Shown one piece after another: positions 8,434 to 17,261 of a stretch of 64,000 bases of DNA (positions are counted from its first letter, which is position 1; every line of letters starts with the position of its first letter). Source of the DNA: VRUE01 sp050258095. GTDB taxonomy: Bacteria; Actinomycetota; Thermoleophilia; Solirubrobacterales; 70-9. Location: contig JBLMYD010000010.1 of NCBI GenBank assembly GCA_050258095.1, positions 23,298 through 87,297 on the forward strand. Reading direction: 5' to 3'. The notes below the pieces were generated by a model. That model had not been told where the DNA came from and made no database searches. It saw only the letters and a list, made by a program, of their open reading frames with translations. Made by a program: the position numbers and the translations under genes.

Positions 8434-9396
8434 TTACTGCGCGCCCGGCCCGGTCGCCGGCAGCGGGCCGTCGCCGTAGAGCCGGTCGAGGCCGAACTCG
8501 GCGACGACCGCCAGGCAGCGCTCGACCGTCGGCCGCGGGATCTCGCTCGTCCAGGCGCCGAGCAGCTTCTCCCAGTCCCCCGAGCGGTGCGCCGCGGCTG
8601 CGGTTCCCCGCCAGTCCGTCGCCGAGGGCGCCCGGGCGAGGCCGGCGTCGGCCGCTTCGCGGGCGGGGCCGAGGGCGGGGGCGCAGAGCTCGTCGAGGCG
8701 CGCCAGCTCGGCGGCCGGGTCGCGCACCGCGTTCTCGTAGAAGGTCAGGGCGACGCCGGCGTCCTCGCCATGACCCAGCGGGACGACGTTTTCGAGGCAC
8801 CACTCGGCGACCAGCCGGACCAGCGGCTCGGCGTCCTCGCGCCGGCGGTCGTAGAGCGGCAGCCAGGCGGCGGCGGACGAGCCCTCGGCCTGCTCGCGGC
8901 CGGCGGGCGTCGCCAGGTAGTCGCCGAGGCCGTAGAAGGCGTCCGCCCGCAGGCGCGAGAGCGAGGCCGCGAGCGGGTGGCGGACGACGTAGACGACGGG
9001 GACCTGCGGGCGGTTGGCGCGGAACCAGGGCAGCAGGTTGCCGGCGTGGACGTCCTTTATGACGCGACCGCGGGGCAGGCGGGCGACGCGGATCTGGTCG
9101 ATGTAGGGACCGCGGACCCGGCCGCGGAGGACGCGCTCCGCGGCGCGCTCGAAGCCGGGTGGGCGCTGCCCCGGGTCGAGGAAGAGGCGGGCGTCCTCGC
9201 CGATCGTCCCCAAGCGCGGGTGGAACGGCTCGAAGAGGAGGCGGCTGCGGTGGCGGCGGGCGATCGCTTCCGCCAGCCAGGTGGTGCCGCTGCGGCCGCT
9301 GCCGAGCACGAGGACGGCGTGCGAGGGATCGCGGTTGCGCTCGACGAACAGCTCGTTGGGCAGCTGCCGCGCTCGCGCTGCGATCCCGGCGGGCAT
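8434..9396 (-). CDS. sulfotransferase family protein
   Basis: 320 residues. GSGRSGTTW (32-40) is a classical 5'-phosphosulfate loop, and YVVRHPLAASLSRLR around 136-150 is the 3'-phosphate motif. It therefore probably transfers sulfate from PAPS. Its ATG at 9396 shares one base with the stop of the polymerase-like gene (TGATG), so expression is coupled to it. It is the third sulfotransferase-type gene of the locus. The acceptor, a glycan or lipid, cannot be determined. Confidence 0.85.
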   Translation of the reverse strand: MPAGIAARARQLPNELFVERNRDPSHAVLVLGSGRSGTTWLAEAIARRHRSRLLFEPFHPRLGTIGEDARLFLDPGQRPPGFERAAERVLRGRVRGPYIDQIRVARLPRGRVIKDVHAGNLLPWFRANRPQVPVVYVVRHPLAASLSRLRADAFYGLGDYLATPAGREQAEGSSAAAWLPLYDRRREDAEPLVRLVAEWCLENVVPLGHGEDAGVALTFYENAVRDPAAELARLDELCAPALGPAREAADAGLARAPSATDWRGTAAAAHRSGDWEKLLGAWTSEIPRPTVERCLAVVAEFGLDRLYGDGPLPATGPGAQ

Positions 9397-11426
9397 CAGC
9401 CTCGGGCTTTCAGCAGCCCGTAGCGGGGGTTGAGGCTGTGGGCGCGGTCGAAGGCGCGCAGCGCCGGGTCGATCCTGCCCCGCTCGGCTTCGAGGCGGGC
9501 GAGGACGAGCCAGGTGCGCCAGTTGGCGGCTTCCTTCCCGGTCGCCAGCTTCGCCGCGGCGGCCGCGGCGGCGAGCTTGCCCTGGCGCTCGAGCACCAGC
9601 GCCTCCTGCAGGCGGGGCAGGGCCGCGTCGGGTTCGGCGCCGGCGGCGTCGTGCGCCCGCGCGAGGGCGGCGGCGAGGTCGCCGCGGGCGGCGTCGACCC
9701 AGCTCTGGCGCATTGCGGTGGCGGCCTGCAGCGGCGACCAGATCGCGACGATCGCGACGATCGCCGCCGCGGCCACGGCGGCGCGCTGCGCCCAGATGCG
9801 GTTGCGGCGGCTGGTGCGGCGGCGCCGTCGTCGCTTCCCGCTGCGCGACTCGCGCAGCGAGTAGCCGCTGACCGCGACGGCGGCGAGCAGCATGAAGGCG
9901 GCGGGCAGCGCGCCCAGCTGCCAGACCCAGTCGAGGGCGGCGGCCATCGCGAAGCCGGTCGCGCCGGCCGTGGCGCCGGCGAGGACGATGCGCTCGCCGG
10001 GGGGCGCCCGCAGCGAGCGCACAGTGCCGATGCCGAGGACGGCGAAGACGAAGCCCGCGATCAACAGCAGGCCGGGGATGCCCAGCTCGGCGAGGTTTTC
10101 GAGGTAGAGCGAGTGCGCGGTGCGCACGTAGCCGTTGTAGCTGCCGTGCTTGATCCACCAGAATTCGAAGGCGCCCGGCCCGATGCCCTGCCAGGAGGCC
10201 GTCTTGCTCGCGTCCACGGCCGCCTGCCAGAACTGGTAGCGGCCGGCGCCATGGAAGTCGAGGATCGACGAGGGCCCGCTCGGTTCGTCTCCCGGTCCGT
10301 TGCCGCGGCCCTTGAACACCTCCCAGCGGTGCGAGATCTGGTGCGGGGCTCCGGCGGCGATCGCCACCGGCAGGGCGAGGGCGAGCACCACCGCCGTCGC
10401 GATCAGCGCCTCGCGGCGCTCGATCCCGAGCAGGCTCGGGCGGTCGGCGCGCCGCACGGCGAGGCTGACCATCGCCTGGACCAGGGCGACCCCGGCGCAG
10501 ACCGCGATCGCGATCCAGAGCACCTCGGTCCCCTGCCCTTCGGCGCTCGCGGTCGGCAGTCCGCGAGCGAGGTCGCCGCGAGCGGCGACGGCGGCGGCGA
10601 GGACGGCGCCGCCCACGGTGCCGGCGGCGAGGGTGATCAGCTTCGGCAGCCGGTCGGGGGAGAGGACGAAGAAGGCGAGCAGGGCGGCGGCCGCGACCGC
10701 CGCCCCGGTGCCCGAGGTGGCGAGGTAGAGCGTCAGGCCGACGATCGGGATCGCCGCCGCGGCCAGCGCCTGGGTGGCGATCCTGCGCGGCCAGGCGGTC
10801 GCCGCGAGCAGCAGCGGCAGGGTCATCCCGGCCAGGGCGCCCATCGCGCTCGAGTAGCCGATCGGGTAGACGAGGCGGCGCTCGATTTCGATCCCCGGCA
10901 GCACCTTGCCCAGTTCGTTGGCCGGGAACCAGGCCGGGTGCAGACGGGAGAGGACGCCGAGGGCGGCGAGCAGCGCGAGGCCGAGGGTGACCCCGCCGAG
11001 GACGTGACGGGCGCCGCCGCGCCGCCGCGTCGCCGCCGAGATCCCCAGCGCCAGGATGCCCAGGTAGGTGACGACCCGGGCGAGCTCGGCGGCTGTGCGT
11101 TCGCTGCTCTGGGTCCAGCCCAGCGAGAGCGCGGTCCAGGCGGCGAAGCCGCCGAGCAGGAGGAGCACGGCGAGGCCGGCACGGGTGCGGCCCGGCACCG
11201 GCAGCGCCTCGACGGCGACGCCGAGCAGGAGGCTCCACCAGACGACGATGCCGACCTGGTCGCGCGGGATCGGGTCGTAGCCGCCGCTCTGCAGCCCCAG
11301 GTAGACGATGAGGATGGCGGCGAGCAGTCCGGTCGCGTATTTGCCCCAGTCGTCCCGCGGGCTCTCGCGGTGGCGATGCCACTCTCGCGCGCTCTGCCAG
11401 TGGCGCGGTGTATCCAGTGCCTCCAT
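9396..11426 (-). CDS. O-antigen ligase/polymerase (Wzy/WaaL-like) membrane protein with TPR-like tail
   Basis: 676 residues with about a dozen hydrophobic segments, beginning with GLLAAILIVYLGLQSG. A Wzy_C-type signature reads GRYQFWQAAVDAS, then GIGPGAFEFWW, then AHSLYLENLAELGIPG. A last transmembrane stretch is followed by a helical tail ending LARLEAERGRIDPALRAFDR, which resembles TPR repeats. It likely polymerises or ligates lipid-linked glycan repeats at the outer face of the membrane. The ATG at 11426 precedes the first membrane segment by about 30 residues. It heads the minus-strand run 11426 to 7596 with a sulfotransferase and a glycosyltransferase. Confidence 0.85.
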   Translation of the reverse strand: MEALDTPRHWQSAREWHRHRESPRDDWGKYATGLLAAILIVYLGLQSGGYDPIPRDQVGIVVWWSLLLGVAVEALPVPGRTRAGLAVLLLLGGFAAWTALSLGWTQSSERTAAELARVVTYLGILALGISAATRRRGGARHVLGGVTLGLALLAALGVLSRLHPAWFPANELGKVLPGIEIERRLVYPIGYSSAMGALAGMTLPLLLAATAWPRRIATQALAAAAIPIVGLTLYLATSGTGAAVAAAALLAFFVLSPDRLPKLITLAAGTVGGAVLAAAVAARGDLARGLPTASAEGQGTEVLWIAIAVCAGVALVQAMVSLAVRRADRPSLLGIERREALIATAVVLALALPVAIAAGAPHQISHRWEVFKGRGNGPGDEPSGPSSILDFHGAGRYQFWQAAVDASKTASWQGIGPGAFEFWWIKHGSYNGYVRTAHSLYLENLAELGIPGLLLIAGFVFAVLGIGTVRSLRAPPGERIVLAGATAGATGFAMAAALDWVWQLGALPAAFMLLAAVAVSGYSLRESRSGKRRRRRRTSRRNRIWAQRAAVAAAAIVAIVAIWSPLQAATAMRQSWVDAARGDLAAALARAHDAAGAEPDAALPRLQEALVLERQGKLAAAAAAAKLATGKEAANWRTWLVLARLEAERGRIDPALRAFDRAHSLNPRYGLLKARG

Positions 11427-11484
11427 GTACAGTCTTTTCGCGGGAGGGGCCGCGGGTCCGCTCTCTTCCCAATCCGGCGTGTTT

Positions 11485-11913
11485 ATGGGTTCGATGCGGA
11501 AAACTACGGCACTCACCCTGCTGGGGTTGGTCCTGGCGCTCCCCGCCGCCGCGCCGGCGGCAGTTGTCGTGGCGCCGCCCGGGCTGCCGGAGGCGGAACA
11601 GTACTTCGAGACCCAGCCGACCTCGACCGGCCCGAAGGCGCCCGACCTGACGAAGAAAGCGCGCGACGCGGTGCGCAACGGCACGCTCGACGAAGCGACC
11701 GAAGAAGCCCTGCGCCGTCGCGGCCCGACCGGCCTGGCGCTGGCCGAAGCCGTCGCCCAGACCGCGCCGCAGCAGGGCAGGCGCCCGCAGACGCCGTCGC
11801 TGGAAGCGCTCGGCGAGCAGGGGATGGGCGCCGTATTCCCGCTCCTGCTGGTGCTCGCGGCCGCGGCCGCGGCCGCCTTCGCGGTGGCCCGTCGCCGCAC
11901 CCCCGCCCGGTGA
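11485..11913 (+). CDS. small exported protein with signal peptide and C-terminal membrane anchor
   Basis: 142 residues. A lysine/arginine start (MGSMRKTT) leads into a hydrophobic signal sequence ending near APAAVV. A polar middle follows, and a C-terminal membrane helix (AVFPLLLVLAAAAAAA) ends with RRR, a topology like a sortase-independent C-anchored protein. The start could be ATG 11485 or 11494. The in-frame region further upstream is antisense to the polymerase gene. Its stop overlaps the following glycosidase-like gene (GTGA), so the two are probably co-expressed. Function unknown. Confidence 0.7.
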   Translation: MGSMRKTTALTLLGLVLALPAAAPAAVVVAPPGLPEAEQYFETQPTSTGPKAPDLTKKARDAVRNGTLDEATEEALRRRGPTGLALAEAVAQTAPQQGRRPQTPSLEALGEQGMGAVFPLLLVLAAAAAAAFAVARRRTPAR

Positions 11914-13340
11914 GCCGCCGGGCGCTCACCGCGGTCCTCGCCCTGGTGGCGCTCGGCGCCTGCGCGGCGCCGGTCTCCGCCGCGCCGCACGGGCTGCAGC
12001 TCGGGCTGGCGGAAGAATCGTTTGCGAGCTCGAACCCGTCGGCGCGCGAAAGGTGGACGTCGCGGGCCCGCGACGCGGGCGCCGACCTCGCCCTGCTCGA
12101 CGTCGTCTGGTCGGAAATCGCGCCGCGCAAGCTGCCCGCCGGCTTCGAACCGGCCAACCCGGCCGATCCCGCCTACAGGTGGACCGCTCTCGACGATGCC
12201 GTGCGCAGCGCGGTGGCGGCGGGAATGCAGCCCGTGCTCGAGATCGACTACGCCCCGGCCTGGGCCGAGGGCGTAGGTCGCCCGAGCGAAGCCGTGGCGC
12301 CGCCGGGGACCTGGCAGCCGCAGCCGCAGGCGCTGGGCGAGTTCGCCCGGGCGCTCGCCTCCCGCTACTCGGGCGACTACGTCGATCCGACCGACTCGGC
12401 GGCCGGGCCCCTGCCGCGCGTGCGCTACTTCCAGATCTGGGCCGAGCAGAACCTCTCCGTCCACCTCAACCCGCTCTGGCGCGGCCGGCGGCTGGTCGCT
12501 CCGGGCCACTACCGGGCGATGCTGAACGCGGCCTACGCGGCGATCCATGCGGCCGACCCCGGGGCGCGGGTGATCGTCGGCGGCCTCGCTCCCTATGGCG
12601 ACGCGCGGCCGGGTGGGCAGCGCATCCCGCCGGTCTGGTTCTGGCGCTCGCTGCTCTGCCTGCGCGGGGCGCGGCTGCGCCCGGTCCGCTGCCCGCACCC
12701 CGCCCACTTCGACATCGCCGCCCACAACCCGATCGACGTCTTCGGGCCGACGGTGGGGGCGACCTCGCGGCTGGACGTCTCGGTGCCGGACATCGGCCGG
12801 CTGCAGAGGATCGTGCGCAAGGCGGTCGCGACGCGGCGCCTGCTGCCGGCGCGGGGCAAGCCGTTCTGGGCGACCGAGATCTGGTGGGACTCCAACCCGC
12901 CCGACCCGCTCGGCGTGCCGGTCGCCAAGCAGGCCGGCTACCTGACGCAGGCGCTCTTCGGGCTCTGGCGCCAGGGAGTGAGCGCCGTGGTCTGGTGGTA
13001 CCTGCGCGACCAGGCCCCCGGCAGCGCCGGCTACGGCGCCACCCTGCAGAGCGGTCTGCTCTACCGCGACGGCCGGCCGAAGCCGGCCTACGCTGCCTTC
13101 CGCTTCCCCTTCGTCGCGCAGCGCCGCTCCGGTGGGCGCCTGCTGCTCTGGGGCCGGGCGCCGCGGGCGGGGCGGGTGACGATCGAGCGGCGCGCCCGGC
13201 GGGGCTGGGCGCCGATCGCGCACCCGGCGACGGGTGCCGACGGGGTGTTCGTCGCGCGCCTGCGCGGGTCGGCGGGAGCCCTCCGGCTTCGCGCCCGCCA
13301 GGGAACGGAGACGAGCCGCTCCTGGCGGCTGAGGCGCTGA
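11910..13340 (+). CDS. secreted glycoside-hydrolase-like TIM-barrel protein
   Basis: 476 residues with an N-terminal signal (RRALTAVLALVALGACAAPVSA). It then has a barrel resembling clan GH-A enzymes: PVLEIDYAPAW, YFQIWAEQN with Glu179 where the acid/base is expected, and FWATEIWW with Glu323 where the nucleophile is expected. A C-terminal beta-rich segment may be an accessory domain. It probably trims or remodels the extracellular polysaccharide made by the adjacent genes. It starts with a GTG overlapping the upstream stop. The exact GH family is not resolved, and the acid/base motif is not the canonical NE pair. Confidence 0.75.
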   Translation: MSRRALTAVLALVALGACAAPVSAAPHGLQLGLAEESFASSNPSARERWTSRARDAGADLALLDVVWSEIAPRKLPAGFEPANPADPAYRWTALDDAVRSAVAAGMQPVLEIDYAPAWAEGVGRPSEAVAPPGTWQPQPQALGEFARALASRYSGDYVDPTDSAAGPLPRVRYFQIWAEQNLSVHLNPLWRGRRLVAPGHYRAMLNAAYAAIHAADPGARVIVGGLAPYGDARPGGQRIPPVWFWRSLLCLRGARLRPVRCPHPAHFDIAAHNPIDVFGPTVGATSRLDVSVPDIGRLQRIVRKAVATRRLLPARGKPFWATEIWWDSNPPDPLGVPVAKQAGYLTQALFGLWRQGVSAVVWWYLRDQAPGSAGYGATLQSGLLYRDGRPKPAYAAFRFPFVAQRRSGGRLLLWGRAPRAGRVTIERRARRGWAPIAHPATGADGVFVARLRGSAGALRLRARQGTETSRSWRLRR

Positions 13341-13388
13341 ATGTAAACACGGTGCTTTGCTAGTGTCCTCTGCACGGGAGAGGAGGCC

Positions 13389-13829
13389 GTGAACTTGGGG
13401 AACAAGCTGTTTGCAGGGCTGTTGGCAGGGGTCTGTGCGCTGGTCCTCGCCGCCCTCCTGCCGCCGGCCGCCGCCGTGGCCGGCGGCAACGGCTGCCCGA
13501 AAGGCCAGACCGGCACGCCCCCCTACTGCACGACACCGTCGAACAACTTCCAGCTGCAGACGGTCAAGCACGAAGGCACGAAAGCGAAAATCAGGATCAA
13601 GGTGCCGGGACCGGGCGTGGTCAAAGCCACCGGCAAATACCTAGTCCCGGCGGAAGCGAACCCGAAAGCGAAGGGCCGGTTCTGGATGACGCTGAAGCTG
13701 ACCAGCGCCGGGGTCGCGATCCTGGACAAAAAACGCACGCTCAAGGTCAGGATCGCCTTCGTCTACACGCCGACCGAAGGCACCCCGCGCACGCGGCACA
13801 AGACGATCAGGTTCAAGCTCAAAAAATAG
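13389..13829 (+). CDS. small secreted protein of unknown function
   Basis: 146 residues starting at a GTG preceded by GAGAGGAGG. A long signal peptide (NKLFAGLLAGVCALVLAALL, cleavage near AVAGG) is followed by GCPKGQTGTPPYC with two cysteines that could form a disulfide. A basic beta-rich domain ends in KTIRFKLKK. Similar short secreted proteins with lysine-rich beta domains are, as I recall, common in this bacterial group, but no function is known to me. Confidence 0.75.
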   Translation: MNLGNKLFAGLLAGVCALVLAALLPPAAAVAGGNGCPKGQTGTPPYCTTPSNNFQLQTVKHEGTKAKIRIKVPGPGVVKATGKYLVPAEANPKAKGRFWMTLKLTSAGVAILDKKRTLKVRIAFVYTPTEGTPRTRHKTIRFKLKK

Positions 13830-13880
13830 TTCGCCTCCGCTGTCCTGGCTGACCAGCCAGCCTGCCAGAATGCCAGTGCC

Positions 13881-15395
13881 TTGACCGCGAAGACCGCGAA
13901 CGGACAGCCCGGCGAGCACCTCGACGTGCTGATCGTCGGCGCCGGTCTCTCCGGCATCGGCGCCGCCCACCACCTGCAGGAGGCCTTCCCCGGCCGCAGC
14001 TACGCGATCCTCGAGGCGCGCGCGGAGCTGGGGGGGACCTGGGACCTGTTCCGCTACCCGGGGGTCCGCTCGGACTCCGACATGCACACGCTCGGCTACC
14101 GCTTCCGCCCCTGGACCGACTCGAAGACGATCGCCGGCGGCCCCGCGATCCTCGAGTACGTGCGGGCGACCGCGCGCGAGGGTGGCATCGACCGCCGCAT
14201 CCGCTTCGGCCGGCGGGTCGTGCGGGCCGAGTGGTCGAGCGAGGAGGCGCGCTGGACGGTCGAGGCCGAGCGCGACGACGGCGAGCGGGCGACGCTCACC
14301 TGCGACTACCTCTGGGTCTGCAGCGGCTACTACCGCTACGACGAAGGCTTCCGGCCGCGCTTCGCGGGCGAGGAGCGCTTCGGCGGCGAGATCGTCCATC
14401 CCCAGCACTGGCCCGCGGACCTCGAGTACGCGGGCAAGCGGGTCGTCGTGATCGGCAGCGGCGCGACGGCGGTGACGCTGGTGCCGGCGATGGCCGAGAC
14501 GGCCGCCCAGGTGACGATGCTGCAGCGCTCGCCGACCTACATCGCCTCGCTGCCGGGCGAAGACCCTGTCGCCGGTCGCCTGCGGCGCTTCCGCTTCCTG
14601 CCGCCGCGCGCCGTCTACGCGATCGTGCGCTGGAAGAACATCGTCCTGCAGACGCTCACCTACCAGCTCAGCCGCCGCCGCCCGGAGCTGGTCAAGAAGC
14701 TGATCCGCCGCGGCGTCGAGCGGGCCCTGCCGCCCGGCTATGACGTCGACAGGCACTTCACGCCTCCCTACAACCCCTGGGACCAGCGCATGTGCCTGGT
14801 GCCGAACGGCGACCTCTTCGCGGCGATCCGCGCGGGCCGCGCCGCGGTCGTCACCGACACGATCGAGAGCTTCGGCGAGCGCGGCATCCGGCTCGGCTCG
14901 GGCGAGGAGCTGGAAGCGGACGTGATCGTCACCGCGACCGGGCTCAACCTGCTCTTCCTCGGCGGCATCGAGCTCGTCGTCGACGGCGAGCCGGTCGACC
15001 TGCCGGGGACGATGACCTACAAGGGGATGATGCTGAGCGGCGTCCCCAACTGCGCCTTCACCGTCGGCTACACCAACGCCTCCTGGACGCTGAAGGCCGA
15101 CCTCACCTCCGAGTACGTCTGCCGCCTGCTCGCCCACATGGACGCGCACGGCTACGTCAAAAGCGTGCCTGAGATCACCGACCCGACCGTCGAGGAGCGG
15201 CCGCTGCTCGACTTCACCTCGGGCTACGTGCTGCGCTCGCTCGACCAGTTCCCCAAACAGGGCTCGAAGGAGCCCTGGAAGCTGCGCCAGAACTACGTCT
15301 TCGACCGGCGCGCAATCCGCCGCGACCCGATCGAGGACGGCGCGATGCAGTTCTCGGCGGCGCGGCGGGCGCAGCCGCCCAAGGTCGCCGCGTAG
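13881..15395 (+). CDS. flavin-containing monooxygenase, Baeyer-Villiger type
   Basis: 504 residues from a TTG start. The FAD-binding GAGLSGIG (20-27) is followed by GGTWDLFRYPGVRSDSD, a hallmark of this group. The BVMO/FMO fingerprint FGGEIVHPQHWP lies near residues 167-178, and the NADPH-binding VVIGSGATAVTL comes after it. It should use NADPH and O2 to oxygenate ketones or heteroatoms in the cytoplasm. The substrate is unknown. It seems to be a single-gene transcript between the glycan locus and the damaged DUF3800 gene. Confidence 0.88.
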   Translation: MTAKTANGQPGEHLDVLIVGAGLSGIGAAHHLQEAFPGRSYAILEARAELGGTWDLFRYPGVRSDSDMHTLGYRFRPWTDSKTIAGGPAILEYVRATAREGGIDRRIRFGRRVVRAEWSSEEARWTVEAERDDGERATLTCDYLWVCSGYYRYDEGFRPRFAGEERFGGEIVHPQHWPADLEYAGKRVVVIGSGATAVTLVPAMAETAAQVTMLQRSPTYIASLPGEDPVAGRLRRFRFLPPRAVYAIVRWKNIVLQTLTYQLSRRRPELVKKLIRRGVERALPPGYDVDRHFTPPYNPWDQRMCLVPNGDLFAAIRAGRAAVVTDTIESFGERGIRLGSGEELEADVIVTATGLNLLFLGGIELVVDGEPVDLPGTMTYKGMMLSGVPNCAFTVGYTNASWTLKADLTSEYVCRLLAHMDAHGYVKSVPEITDPTVEERPLLDFTSGYVLRSLDQFPKQGSKEPWKLRQNYVFDRRAIRRDPIEDGAMQFSAARRAQPPKVAA

Positions 15396-15444
15396 GGTCG
15401 GTCGGCAAACTTCTTCCCCGCTTGGGCGCGGGGCCACTCCGTGG

Positions 15445-16194
15445 TCAAGAGCAGGCGGGGCAGGTGCAGTCTTTGTCGTCTGTGAAATGACGAAGACGCT
15501 CCGGACGGGATACCGCGGGAAGGGCTGATTGTGCCCAGGGCCAATCGTTGGCGTTGTATCCCCGATAGAGGGCATGACCCAGCAGATCGGCGAGCTGTTG
15601 AGCCTGGTCAGCTTGGAGTTCACAAAGAACGGGATCTCGGCCAGGGCATAGAGCCGGCGTGGATCTTGCTTTGGGCGACCTTCAACGGCTCGAGCAACCT
15701 CCACCCAGGCTTGGAGGGTGCGCTCGTACTTGCTCTCGTCCGCAATGAGCACCCCGTTGTTGGGAAAGCCCTCTTTGCGCTTGGAACGAAGAACCTGATC
15801 GAACGCGTAGAGAAGCTCTCCGTATGTTGTCTTGGTGGGTGATTGCGAATGGTTTCGGTCCATCGCCACCGCGAAGCACTCGATCCCCGTCTTAACGCCG
15901 GTCTTGGCTTGCCTGTGCTCCCAGGTGTCCAGCTTCTTCAGGAGGTCGTGATACAGACCATGTCTCTTCTTTCGTTGGACATTGCGCCAGCCGCCTGCAC
16001 CGGCTCTCATCGGACTTCCATGCAAACTCAAGATGTTCCGCGGCCTTCCGGCCGAGGAATTTATTCATGGTTCCGTTGATCTCGGCCGCAAGCGGTCGCA
16101 CGGCATCCTCATGGACCGCTACGGCAGCCACAACGAAGACCTTGGCGCCAGGGTCTGTCAGCTCACCGCTCTCATCGGCGTAGAGGAGATACAC
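15445..16194 (-). pseudogene. DUF3800 protein gene broken by two frameshifts
   Basis: The product begins at GTG 16194 with LLYADESGELTDPGAKVFVV, the DUF3800 start with its conserved DES motif. After AAEHLEF the family's ELHGS segment (as HGSPMRAGAGGW) continues in another frame: an extra T in the AAA/TTT at 16024-16026 explains it. A second shift near 15595-15600, where one base is missing, moves LTRLN into QLADLLGHALYRGYNAND and on to a TGA at 15447-15445. The two shifts compensate, giving a 249-residue intact length if repaired. Composition is lower in GC than its flanks. DUF3800 proteins look nuclease-like and are often on mobile or defence DNA. Confidence 0.75.
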
Positions 16195-16435
16195 GCCTGA
16201 GAAAGGTAATGCAGGGGAGCTGGAAATGAAAAGCAGCCGGGGGAATCCTTAAGGACTCCGCGGACCCGAGGGCCCTCCCGACCGCGATAAAAAATTTATA
16301 GCGACTCGCGACGCAAAACGCAAGACTTTTGCAAATCGCCAGGACGGAACTTACCCCTCCGCCTGAATCGATTCTACCCTGCCCCACAGACTGAAAACGG
16401 CCTCCCACGACGGCTGGGTGCCGGTACGTTGCGCA
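16195..16435. promoter_or_regulatory. intergenic region with AT-rich pocket, likely promoter of the DUF3800 gene
   Basis: No gene is seen in these 241 bases. They contain a 10-bp palindrome TCCTTAAGGA (16245-16254) and an AT-rich block around 16287-16301 that reads TATAAATTTTTTA on the minus strand, suitable for a -10 region facing the broken DUF3800 gene. The low GC matches that gene and not the cyclase on the other side. Confidence 0.4.
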
Positions 16436-17236
16436 CTACGGCAGCAGGGCGATCGCGCGGCCGGGGGCGCCGCTGGCGACGGCGATCTTCACCGGCAGGA
16501 AGACGAAGTCGGCGCCGCGCGGCGGCAGCCGGTCGAGGTTGGTCAGCATCTCGACGAAGAGCATCTCGCGGCTGAGGCCCTCCCTGTGGACCTCGATCCC
16601 CTCCTCGGCCGAGCCCATGCTGGGCGCGTCGATGCCGACCGTGGCGACGCCGCGCTCGTGCAGGAAGATCGCGACCTCGGGCCCGGGGGCGGGCCAGGCG
16701 GGGCGCGACTGCAGCATCACCGGCTCGTGCACGAACGCCTTGCCCGCCTCGCCGGCGACGTAGTGCTTCGACCAGCCGCTGTGGAGGAGGACGATCTCAC
16801 CCGGCTGGAAGCGGCCGTGCTCCTCCTCCCAGGCCTCGAGGTGCTCGACCGCGATCGGCGGGCTGACGCCGGGGTCGGCCCTGCCGTCGAGGTGCCTGAG
16901 GTCGACGACCGCGGCCGGGCCGATCATCTTCGCCAGGTCGAGCTTCTCGGCGCTCGCCTCGCCCAGCGGCCCGGCGTCGGGGAGACCCGAGCCGGGCGGC
17001 GGGATGAAGTGCGAGGGCGCGTCGACGTGGGTGCCGGCGTGCTCGTCGAGGATCATGAAATGGGTCACGTAGGGGCCGAGCGAGCAGCAGCTCGCCCCGG
17101 TCGGCAGCTCTGATTCCTCGTACCAGCTCCAGTTCTTGTGAGCGAACGGCATGTGCTCGGGCCAGGTGCCCGGCAGGTGCTCGGAGAGGGTGACCGAGAG
17201 GTCGACCACTCGCTGCGGATCGGCGTCGATCGCCAT
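16436..17236 (-). CDS. cyclase / kynurenine-formamidase-like family hydrolase
   Basis: 266 residues carrying the family's metal-binding signature EHAGTHVDAPSHF near 64-76, with the usual flanking DLSVTLSEHLPG at the start and VATVGIDAPSMG further on. Members are Mn/Zn-dependent hydrolases, including arylformamidases and isatin hydrolases. No neighbouring tryptophan-catabolism gene is present, so the substrate is open. The ATG at 17236 gives normal family length. It lies 26 bases downstream of the exonuclease gene in the same direction. Confidence 0.87.
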   Translation of the reverse strand: MAIDADPQRVVDLSVTLSEHLPGTWPEHMPFAHKNWSWYEESELPTGASCCSLGPYVTHFMILDEHAGTHVDAPSHFIPPPGSGLPDAGPLGEASAEKLDLAKMIGPAAVVDLRHLDGRADPGVSPPIAVEHLEAWEEEHGRFQPGEIVLLHSGWSKHYVAGEAGKAFVHEPVMLQSRPAWPAPGPEVAIFLHERGVATVGIDAPSMGSAEEGIEVHREGLSREMLFVEMLTNLDRLPPRGADFVFLPVKIAVASGAPGRAIALLP

Positions 17237-17261
17237 CGCACCAGTAGTACCACGGAGGCGG

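Noticed and set aside
9396..13571. Very long open frame on the minus strand continuing upstream of the polymerase gene
   Set aside because: Only the part from 11426 has membrane-protein character; the rest is antisense to the glycosidase gene and Arg/Pro/Gly-rich, as expected from high GC.
13641..15444. Continuation of the DUF3800 fragment frame through the flavoprotein gene
   Set aside because: The family sequence shifts frame near 15597 and stops at 15445; the remainder is antisense shadow.
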